Shown here: positions 1 through 4,087 of the stretch, one piece after another
Layout: each line of letters begins with the position of its first letter
How positions within the stretch are numbered: the stretch's first letter is position 1
Origin: Afipia sp.
GTDB taxonomy: Bacteria; Pseudomonadota; Alphaproteobacteria; Rhizobiales; Xanthobacteraceae
Length of the DNA stretch: 5,071 nucleotides
Direction: 5' to 3'
NCBI GenBank assembly: GCA_020056155.1
Contig: JAGVII010000833.1
Coordinates: 1-5,071, forward strand
Program-made: the position numbers and the translations under genes
Notes under the pieces: generated by a model
Seen by the model: the letters and a program-made list of their open reading frames with translations, nothing else
Databases searched by the model: none
Told to the model about the DNA's origin: nothing

Positions 1-1032
1 GGGCGCGTCATCAACGCGATGGGCGAGCCGATCGACGGCAAGGGACCTCTGACTCAAGGTCCGTCGCCGATGTCCTATCGCAACGCTCCGCCGCCGGCGC
101 ACTCTCGCAAGCGCGTGGGAGCGCCGCTGGATCTGGGCGTACGATCGCTCAATACGTTCCTGACCTGCTGCCGCGGCCAGCGCATGGGCATCTTCGCCGG
201 CTCCGGCGTCGGCAAGTCGGTGCTGCTGTCGATGCTGGCGCGCAACGTCGATGCGGATGTCTCGGTGATCGGCCTGATCGGCGAGCGCGGTCGCGAGGTG
301 CAGGAGTTCCTGCAGGACGATCTGGGCGAGGAGGGATTGGCGCGTTCTGTGGTGGTGGTGGCAACGTCCGACGAGCCCGCATTGATGCGGCGGCAGGCGG
401 CTTACCTGACCCTGGCGATCGCGGAATATTTCCGCGACGAAGACAAGGACGTCATGTGCATGATGGATTCGGTGACGCGCTTTGCCATGGCGCAGCGTGA
501 AATCGGCCTCTCTGCCGGCGAGCCGCCAACAGCCAAGGGTTACACGCCGACGGTGTTCACCGAACTGCCGAAACTCCTGGAGCGGGCGGGGCCGGGGCTG
601 GGCGAGGGCACCATCACCGGCATCTTCACGGTGCTGGTGGACGGCGACGATCACAACGAGCCGGTCGCCGACGCGGTGCGCGGTATCCTCGACGGCCATA
701 TCGTTATGCAGCGCTCGATCGCCGAGCGCGGACGCTATCCGGCCATCAACATCCTGAAGTCGGTCTCCCGCACCATGCCGCGGTCCGCCGATCCCGCCTT
801 TCTTCCCAGCGTGACCCGCGCCCGGCAGGTCATGGCGACCTATGCCGACATGGAGGAACTGATCCGGCTGGGGGCCTATCGAGCCGGGTCGAGCCCCGAA
901 GTCGATGAGGCGATCCGGCTGCACGAGCCGCTGGAAGCGTTCCTGCGCCAGGCCAAGGATGAGGCCACCGGGATCGGGGAGGGATACCGGCGATTGGAGC
1001 AAATCCTGCAAACCTTGGAAACGGAACGCTAA
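1..1032 (+). CDS. fliI: Flagellar export ATPase FliI (5' end missing)
   Basis: FliI is the F1-like ATPase of the flagellar type III export apparatus. It acts at the cytoplasmic base of the basal body and helps deliver export substrates to the FlhA/FlhB gate. The reading frame is open from base 1, so the gene starts outside the window. The 343 residues here compare with about 440-460 for full FliI, so roughly the first 100 (N-terminal FliH-binding and beta-barrel part) are missing. Seen in the fragment: Walker A AGSGVGKS (fragment residues 66-73, nt 196-219), the GERGREV segment whose first Glu aligns with the catalytic Glu of F1-beta (residue 95), Walker B VMCMMD (residues 151-156), and the ATP synthase alpha/beta family signature [10 protein letters not shown] (residues 247-256). 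SctN/YscN-type virulence ATPases are the nearest alternative, but FliJ and FlhA neighbours settle it as flagellar. The ATG at 19 is internal, not the start. Confidence 0.97.
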   Translation, partial: GRVINAMGEPIDGKGPLTQGPSPMSYRNAPPPAHSRKRVGAPLDLGVRSLNTFLTCCRGQRMGIFAGSGVGKSVLLSMLARNVDADVSVIGLIGERGREVQEFLQDDLGEEGLARSVVVVATSDEPALMRRQAAYLTLAIAEYFRDEDKDVMCMMDSVTRFAMAQREIGLSAGEPPTAKGYTPTVFTELPKLLERAGPGLGEGTITGIFTVLVDGDDHNEPVADAVRGILDGHIVMQRSIAERGRYPAINILKSVSRTMPRSADPAFLPSVTRARQVMATYADMEELIRLGAYRAGSSPEVDEAIRLHEPLEAFLRQAKDEATGIGEGYRRLEQILQTLETER

Positions 1033-1123
1033 CTTTGTCGCGCCATGATCCCGCCATCTGTGTTTGACCGGAGGGGCCCTTGGGGGGGTGCCGGTTCCGT
1101 CCCGGTTTCTGATTGGGACTTCT

Positions 1124-1129
1124 GGGGAG
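1124..1129 (+). promoter_or_regulatory. Ribosome binding site of fliJ
   Basis: GGGGAG lies 9 nt before the ATG at 1139. It decides the fliJ start in favour of this ATG over the in-frame TTG at 1064, which would add 25 residues that look like noncoding sequence. Confidence 0.75.
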
Positions 1130-1138
1130 TACGAGTCG

Positions 1139-1558
1139 ATGAAGTCACGTGAAACGCTGATCCGCCTGAAAAAATTTCAGGTCGATGAGAAGCGCCGAAG
1201 GGTTGCGCAGATCGAAGGCATGATCGCTGACTTCCAGCGTATGTCGGTCGATCTGGAGCGCGAGATCCAGCATGAGCAGGAGCGCGCTGGCATCAACGAT
1301 CCCACGCACTTCGCTTATCCTACCTATGCCAAGGCTGCCATCCAGCGCCGTGAAAACCTGACGCGCTCGGCGGACGAATTGCGTGTTCAGCTCGAAGACG
1401 CCAAGGCGGTGCTCGGCGAGGCGTTCGAGGAACTCAAAAAGGTTGAGCTTCTCGATGAGCGCGATCAGGCGCGTGAACGTGCCGAGGAAAGCGCCCGCGA
1501 GCAGGCCGATCTCGACAGCATCGGTTTGATGCGTTCGCGGATTGGAGCGATGGCCTGA
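1139..1558 (+). CDS. fliJ: Flagellar export protein FliJ
   Basis: FliJ is the small coiled-coil component of the flagellar export ATPase. In the family it inserts into the FliI ring like the gamma subunit of F1 and also contacts the FlhA linker, coupling ATPase and gate. The protein has 139 residues (the family is usually about 140-150). It is almost wholly charged and helical: a first helix at about residues 1-50 (MKSRETLIRLKKFQVDEKRR onward), a break around GINDPTHFAYPTY (51-63), and a second long helix at 64-128 rich in Glu, Arg and Ala. There are no Cys, no membrane segment and no signal peptide. The start is the ATG preceded by GGGGAG. It follows fliI on the same strand after 106 nt, the usual fliI-fliJ order. 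FliJ sequences diverge strongly, so the call rests on the coiled-coil pattern, the length, the position and recall of near-identical Bradyrhizobium-type FliJ proteins. Confidence 0.88.
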   Translation: MKSRETLIRLKKFQVDEKRRRVAQIEGMIADFQRMSVDLEREIQHEQERAGINDPTHFAYPTYAKAAIQRRENLTRSADELRVQLEDAKAVLGEAFEELKKVELLDERDQARERAEESAREQADLDSIGLMRSRIGAMA

Positions 1559-1639
1559 GGGCGGAACCGCGCGCCCTGTGAACGCGCTGGTATGTCTGTG
1601 CCACCGGTCGCTGGTTCGGCTGCAAAAGCACTGGTTTTC

Positions 1640-1660
1640 GTGATATGTTTCGGTGATATG
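1640..1660 (+). repeat. Short tandem-spaced direct repeat (GTGATATG x2)
   Basis: The octamer GTGATATG occurs at 1640-1647 and again at 1653-1660, separated by TTTCG, a 13-nt period. Each copy is preceded by a T-rich TTTC-like stretch. It sits directly in front of the fliIJ terminator hairpin. No function is recognised; it could be a protein binding site or chance. Confidence 0.5.
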
Positions 1661-1694
1661 AAGCCCGGGCCGCAATGCCCGGGTTTTGCTTTTT
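1661..1694 (+). terminator. Intrinsic terminator after fliIJ
   Basis: The stem CCCGGGC (1664-1670) pairs perfectly with GCCCGGG (1677-1683) around the loop CGCAAT. G1663-T1684, A1662-T1685 and A1661-T1686 can extend it to 10 pairs. It is followed by TTTTGCTTTTT (1684-1694). This is a classical rho-independent terminator about 100 nt after the fliJ stop. It implies that the ecf gene downstream has its own promoter between 1695 and about 1810. Confidence 0.87.
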
Positions 1695-1710
1695 CGTGCT
1701 TCGGGGCTGC

Positions 1711-1763
1711 TCCGGTTCTGCTGGACCGGATACGGGCAAGATGTGATAGGACATGGCCACATC
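1711..1763. promoter_or_regulatory. Two dyads upstream of the ECF sigma gene
   Basis: Between the fliIJ terminator and the ecf start lie two inverted repeats. TCCGGT (1711-1716) faces ACCGGA (1725-1730), extendable to an 8-bp hairpin with loop TGCT if one G-U pair is allowed. GATGTG (1740-1745) faces CACATC (1758-1763) across 12 nt. Neither is followed by a T-run, so they are not terminators. They lie where the promoter/operator region of ecf would be expected. I could not pick a convincing -35/-10 pair here, and no GGAAC-type ECF promoter is visible in this stretch, so autoregulation is not supported. Short dyads like these can arise by chance. Confidence 0.3.
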
Positions 1764-1815
1764 GCGGGCTTCGATTTTTGGGTCGGCCGGGTAAGATTCG
1801 AGCGACGAATTTTTT

Positions 1816-1820
1816 GAGGG
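1816..1820 (+). promoter_or_regulatory. Ribosome binding site of the ECF sigma gene
   Basis: GAGGG lies 6 nt before the ATG at 1827, which supports that start. Confidence 0.75.
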
Positions 1821-1826
1821 AATTTA

Positions 1827-2375
1827 ATGCTGACGCCGGCTGAATTGATCTGGCTGCTCGCATCGGTTGCGAAAGGGGATGAGGCGGCATTTGAACGCCT
1901 TTACGCCGCTACTCGGGCGAAACTCTTTGGCGTGGCGCTCCGTATCTTGAGACGTCAGGATCTGGCGGAGGAAGTTGTCCAGGAAGCCTACGTCAAGATC
2001 TGGCATAGCGCCGGACAGTTCAATCCGTCGCTCGCGTCTCCGATCACCTGGATGGTTTCCATTGCCCGCAACCGGGCCATCGATGTCGTCCGTAAACGCA
2101 GCGAGGCGTCGCTTGAAGACGAGCCGGCCGCCATGGAGGTGGCATCCGACACGCCTGATCCGCTGGCGCGGAAGGAAATGACCGAAGAGTTGAAGCGAAT
2201 TCTGGAGTGCGTTGGATTGCTCGACCCTGAGAGGCAGAAGATGGTTTTGCTGGCTTACTACAATGGCTGGAGCCGCGAACAGCTCTCGGAGAAGTTCAAT
2301 ACGCCGCTGAACACGGTGAAGACGTGGCTGCGGCGAAGTATGATCGAAATTCGTGGATGTCTTGGTCTGGGATGA
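1827..2375 (+). CDS. ECF-family RNA polymerase sigma factor
   Basis: This is a small alternative sigma factor that directs RNA polymerase to a dedicated promoter set, expected to be held inactive by the anti-sigma factor encoded next. At 182 residues it has the normal ECF size and contains only regions 2 and 4. Region 2 spans about residues 21-91: FERLYAATRAKLFGVALRIL, then the DLAEEVVQEAYVKIWHSAGQF core-binding/-10 segment (45-65), then ITWMVSIARNRAIDVVRKR (73-91). A variable acidic linker covers 92-118. Region 4 spans about 120-178, with a helix-turn-helix at NGWSREQLSEKFNTPLNTVK (146-165). The overall form resembles sigma factors paired with RskA-like anti-sigmas (SigK type) in Rhizobiales. 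The start is the ATG with GAGGG in front. It is followed after 16 nt by the anti-sigma gene, so the two are almost certainly co-transcribed. The inducing signal and target promoters cannot be read from the sequence. No specific gene name is justified. Confidence 0.94.
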   Translation: MLTPAELIWLLASVAKGDEAAFERLYAATRAKLFGVALRILRRQDLAEEVVQEAYVKIWHSAGQFNPSLASPITWMVSIARNRAIDVVRKRSEASLEDEPAAMEVASDTPDPLARKEMTEELKRILECVGLLDPERQKMVLLAYYNGWSREQLSEKFNTPLNTVKTWLRRSMIEIRGCLGLG

Positions 2376-2391
2376 TTGCGATTGGCATGAG

Positions 2392-3438
2392 ATGAACTAC
2401 AGCGAAGACCATATCGCGCTTGCCGCGGAATACGCGCTCGGTACCCTCAGTGCCGATGAACGCGCGCTTGTCGAAACCATGATGATTGTCGATCACGGCT
2501 TCATGGAAGTGGTCGATGCGTGGGATCGCAAGCTGAGCCCGTTGCACCAGATGGTCGCGCCGGTCGAGCCACCGCCGCATCTGTGGGACAACATCAGCGC
2601 AGCCCTCGGTCTGGTGGGACCTCAACCTGTCGTTGTCGAAGAACCCAAGCCTGAGCCCGTCGCAGAGCAGCCGGAACAGGCAAGCACGGTTGTCGCGCAA
2701 ACACAGCCATCTGAACAACCGGAGCAGTCCGGCCCTGTGCCGGAATCCGCCGTCACTCCCGAATCCGCTCGTCCTGACTCAGCTGCCGTTACACCTGCAT
2801 CGACGGAAGCAGCGGCAGAAACTCCCGTCGCGGCAGAGATGCCTGAGATCGTTCCCGAGCCGGCCGCCGTTGAGCCGTCGAACGTCGTTCCATTGGCCGG
2901 CCGCAAGAGCGGACAGACGTTCGGGTGGGTGATGACGGCGGTTGCCGCGTCGCTGGCGGGTGTGATCGCGCTTCAGGCGTACCGTCCCGATTTGTTACCG
3001 GAGAGGCTGCGGGTCAAGCCGCAGATTCAGGTTGTTGAACTCAAAGCGCCTGCGCCCGCGCCGGCCGCGCAGTTCGTTGCCGTGCTTCAGCAGAACGCTG
3101 CGGCGCCAGCCTTCATCTTGACGGTGGATACCGTAACGAAGAATTTCACCGTCCGCAGGGTTGGCGCGACACCTGAGCCCGGCAAGAGCTTTGAGCTTTG
3201 GCTGGTGTCGGACAAGTTGCAGCGGCCGCGCTCGCTTGGTGTCATCGGCGGAAGTGATTTTACGATCCGCCCAGCATTGTCGGCTTACGATACCGATACG
3301 ATCAACAAGGCCACGTATGCGGTGACCATCGAGCCCGAAGGCGGATCACCGACCGGGGTGGCCACGGGGCCGATCGTTTACACCGGCAAGCTGGTTGAGA
3401 GCGTGCCCGCGCTTCCGGCCTCTGCGTTGCCGCGCTGA
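2392..3438 (+). CDS. Membrane anti-sigma factor, RskA-like
   Basis: This 348-residue protein probably sequesters the upstream ECF sigma at the membrane. N-terminal cytoplasmic anti-sigma domain: about residues 1-75, with HIALAAEYALGTLSADERA (7-25) and the PPPHLWDNISAALG end (60-73). It lacks Cys, so it is not a zinc-binding HxxxCxxC (ZAS) type. A linker rich in Pro, Glu, Ala and Ser fills about 76-170. One transmembrane helix follows at about 177-196, preceded by the positive pair RK (171-172), which puts the N terminus inside. The C-terminal periplasmic RskA domain spans about 225-335, with the hallmarks FELWLVSD (268-275) and EPEGGSPTGVATGPIVYTG (314-332). In this family, release of the sigma is thought to follow regulated proteolysis. 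I chose ATG 2392; an in-frame GTG at 2353 would add 13 residues overlapping the sigma gene. No good ribosome binding site precedes either start, suggesting translational coupling to the sigma gene. The linker makes it longer than the usual roughly 230-270 residues. Confidence 0.92.
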   Translation: MNYSEDHIALAAEYALGTLSADERALVETMMIVDHGFMEVVDAWDRKLSPLHQMVAPVEPPPHLWDNISAALGLVGPQPVVVEEPKPEPVAEQPEQASTVVAQTQPSEQPEQSGPVPESAVTPESARPDSAAVTPASTEAAAETPVAAEMPEIVPEPAAVEPSNVVPLAGRKSGQTFGWVMTAVAASLAGVIALQAYRPDLLPERLRVKPQIQVVELKAPAPAPAAQFVAVLQQNAAAPAFILTVDTVTKNFTVRRVGATPEPGKSFELWLVSDKLQRPRSLGVIGGSDFTIRPALSAYDTDTINKATYAVTIEPEGGSPTGVATGPIVYTGKLVESVPALPASALPR

Positions 3439-3460
3439 CATTCCGGAATGCGCACAACAA

Positions 3461-3487
3461 AAAACGCCCGTGGGGAGCGGGCGTTTT
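3461..3487. terminator. Bidirectional intrinsic terminator between convergent genes
   Basis: AAAACGCCCG (3461-3470) and CGGGCGTTTT (3478-3487) form a perfect 10-bp stem with the 7-nt loop TGGGGAG. On the + strand it ends the ecf/anti-sigma transcript, 22 nt after the stop. Read on the - strand the stem is followed by a longer T-rich run (TTTTTTGTTG), so it should also stop transcripts from the small membrane protein gene. Confidence 0.9.
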
Positions 3488-3492
3488 CTGGT

Positions 3493-3514
3493 CTCAGACT
3501 TGGGGTCTTCTGAG
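3493..3514. repeat. Small inverted repeat next to the terminator
   Basis: CTCAGA (3493-3498) faces TCTGAG (3509-3514), with an alternative inner pairing AGAC/GTCT (3496-3499 with 3505-3508). It is a weak hairpin with no T-run on either strand. It lies only 5 nt beyond the bidirectional terminator and may be part of the same RNA 3' end structure. Confidence 0.45.
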
Positions 3515-3517
3515 CAA

Positions 3518-3558
3518 TCACAAGGCGACTTCGGGGGGCGGGGAAGAGAGCCTTGTGA
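3518..3558. repeat. Inverted repeat downstream of the small membrane protein gene
   Basis: TCACAAGGC (3518-3526) and GCCTTGTGA (3550-3558) are perfect 9-bp arms around a 23-nt G-rich centre. CTTC (3529-3532) and GAAG (3543-3546) can pair inside it. On the - strand it begins 17 nt after the stop codon of the small protein gene. It lacks a following T-run, so it is either an RNA 3' stabilising stem or an imperfect terminator backed up by the stronger one at 3461-3487. Confidence 0.6.
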
Positions 3559-3575
3559 ATTCGATAATCCTTCTT

Positions 3576-3785
3576 TTAGCGGATCGCTGATTGATCCGAA
3601 CTGGTCAGCACAACTGCTTTGTTTGCCTTGATCGCCGGACCGGTGGCGCGAGCGGTCTGGGTGAGGCCGTTGTCAGAAAGGCGCGCGGAAATGCTGAAAC
3701 CGGCGACGCCGATTGCAGCGACAAGCGCCACGACGACGATCTTCAAATGTGTCATACGGTCCGCACTGTAAAACGAATGGTTCAT
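3576..3785 (-). CDS. Small single-pass membrane protein, function unknown
   Basis: The product is a 69-residue protein of unknown function. It begins MNHSFYSADRMTHLKIVVVA, has one hydrophobic helix at about residues 14-31 (LKIVVVALVAAIGVAGFS), and ends in a short polar tail of about 35 residues rich in Ala, Thr, Ser and Lys (QTARATGPAIKANKAVVLTS), predicted periplasmic or a cleaved-signal remnant. There are no Cys and no known catalytic motif. The start ATG at 3785 has GGGAGG 5 nt upstream. The later in-frame Met (codon at 3755-3753) has no ribosome binding site, and extension upstream to 3953 would run through the leader and promoter signals. I recall short proteins with the same SADRxTHLKIVVVALVA opening in Bradyrhizobium-type genomes, uncharacterised; this is memory, not a search. 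It is convergent with the anti-sigma gene and lies downstream of flhA on the same strand, 302 nt away. Possible general-stress promoters precede it. Confidence 0.8.
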   Translation of the reverse strand: MNHSFYSADRMTHLKIVVVALVAAIGVAGFSISARLSDNGLTQTARATGPAIKANKAVVLTSSDQSAIR

Positions 3786-3790
3786 ACAAA

Positions 3791-3796
3791 CCTCCC
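3791..3796 (-). promoter_or_regulatory. Ribosome binding site of the small membrane protein
   Basis: On the - strand GGGAGG stands 5 nt before the ATG at 3785. It is one of the best Shine-Dalgarno matches in the window and fixes the start of the 69-residue protein. Confidence 0.85.
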
Positions 3797-3809
3797 GCCG
3801 CCTTTTGAT

Positions 3810-3838
3810 GCATTCGGACATTCGTCTTGTCCGCATGC
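3810..3838 (-). promoter_or_regulatory. Stem-loop in the leader of the small membrane protein mRNA
   Basis: CGGACA (3815-3820) faces TGTCCG (3828-3833) with a 7-nt loop. After one mismatch (3814/3834) GCAT (3810-3813) pairs with ATGC (3835-3838), giving 10 pairs in 11-nt arms. On the - strand it lies 13 nt before the Shine-Dalgarno sequence and downstream of the candidate promoters, so it would be in the 5' untranslated leader. No known riboswitch or thermometer class is recognised. Confidence 0.5.
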
Positions 3839-3866
3839 CCGCGGGTTCAAAGCCCCACGTGATAAG

Positions 3867-3892
3867 AACGTAATTGGCAGGGATTCGTTTCC
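3867..3892 (-). promoter_or_regulatory. Candidate EcfG-type promoter, proximal
   Basis: Read on the - strand: GGAAAC (3892-3887), 16 nt, CGTT (3870-3867). The alphaproteobacterial general stress sigma EcfG recognises GGAAC-N16/17-CGTT. This site has an intact -10 and, depending on alignment, one mismatch in the -35. The -10 is 81 nt before the start codon of the small membrane protein. Confidence 0.4.
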
Positions 3893-3906
3893 AAGCACCG
3901 TTCACA

Positions 3907-3931
3907 AACGAGTGAAATGTCTTGAACTTCC
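3907..3931 (-). promoter_or_regulatory. Candidate EcfG-type promoter, distal
   Basis: Read on the - strand: GGAAG (3931-3927), 16 nt, CGTT (3910-3907), again one mismatch to GGAAC-N16/17-CGTT. It lies 40 nt upstream of the proximal candidate, with the same spacing. One such match is weak evidence; two in the same orientation in front of one gene are more suggestive. Confidence 0.33.
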
Positions 3932-4022
3932 GAGAGGTCCATAAATCACTCAAAAATAATCTAATATTTTCAGATATTTGCAGGTTTCAGTGGGGGTGGG
4001 CCTGCCTGTGAAGATTTCCAAT

Positions 4023-4034
4023 TTTTCATGAAAA
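4023..4034. repeat. 12-bp perfect palindrome downstream of flhA
   Basis: TTTTCATGAAAA is its own reverse complement. It begins 53 nt after the flhA stop on the - strand. There is no loop or T-run suited to a terminator; it could be a protein binding site or chance in AT-rich sequence. Confidence 0.45.
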
Positions 4035-4087
4035 GCTTGTCTGTGACCATTTTGCCGCAGGCGCATTTACGGGAATCCGGCGCCAGG

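Larger units (their letters stand above)
3786..4087. other. Intergenic region between flhA and the small protein gene
   Basis: No credible gene lies in these 302 bases. The half near the small protein holds its ribosome binding site, the leader stem-loop, an 8-bp palindrome CCCGCGGG (3838-3845) and the two candidate promoters. The half near flhA is AT-rich at 3945-3980 and contains a 12-bp perfect palindrome TTTTCATGAAAA (4023-4034) and a weak GCAGG/CCTGC dyad. I found no convincing intrinsic terminator for flhA on the - strand, so flhA transcription may end by another mechanism or read through towards the small gene. Confidence 0.6.

Noticed and set aside
1064..1138. TTG-initiated 25-residue extension of fliJ
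   Set aside because: It uses a TTG without a well-placed ribosome site, its residues look like noncoding G-rich sequence, and the ATG at 1139 has GGGGAG 9 nt upstream and begins where FliJ relatives begin.
1592..1843. 83-codon + strand open frame between fliJ and ecf
   Set aside because: No ribosome binding site, it reads through the terminator hairpin and its T-run, and it overlaps the ecf start in another frame.
1145..1890. Long open frames on the - strand opposite fliJ and the intergenic region (205, 108 and 141 codons)
   Set aside because: They overlap one another and fliJ, resemble mirror frames of a high-GC coding region, cross the fliIJ terminator and have no recognisable domain.
2622..2932. 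Cys/Ser/Gly-rich - strand frame and Arg/Ser-rich + strand frame over the anti-sigma linker
   Set aside because: Both are frame shadows of the low-complexity Pro/Glu/Ala linker; their odd composition follows from it.
3395..3631. 78-codon + strand frame at the end of the anti-sigma gene
   Set aside because: It overlaps the anti-sigma 3' end in another frame and runs through the terminator and both following hairpins.
3786..3953. N-terminal extension of the small membrane protein to 125 residues, and the 117-codon frame on the opposite strand
   Set aside because: The extension passes through the leader hairpin and candidate promoters and lacks a membrane-protein-like N terminus; GGGAGG before 3785 marks the real start. 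The opposite frame is antisense to the small gene with no domain or good start.
3963..4034. Possible intrinsic terminator for flhA in the AT-rich stretch
   Set aside because: The available stems (GCAGG/CCTGC with a 16-nt loop, AATAT/ATATT, TTTTCATGAAAA) are weak or loopless and none is followed by a proper T-run on the - strand.
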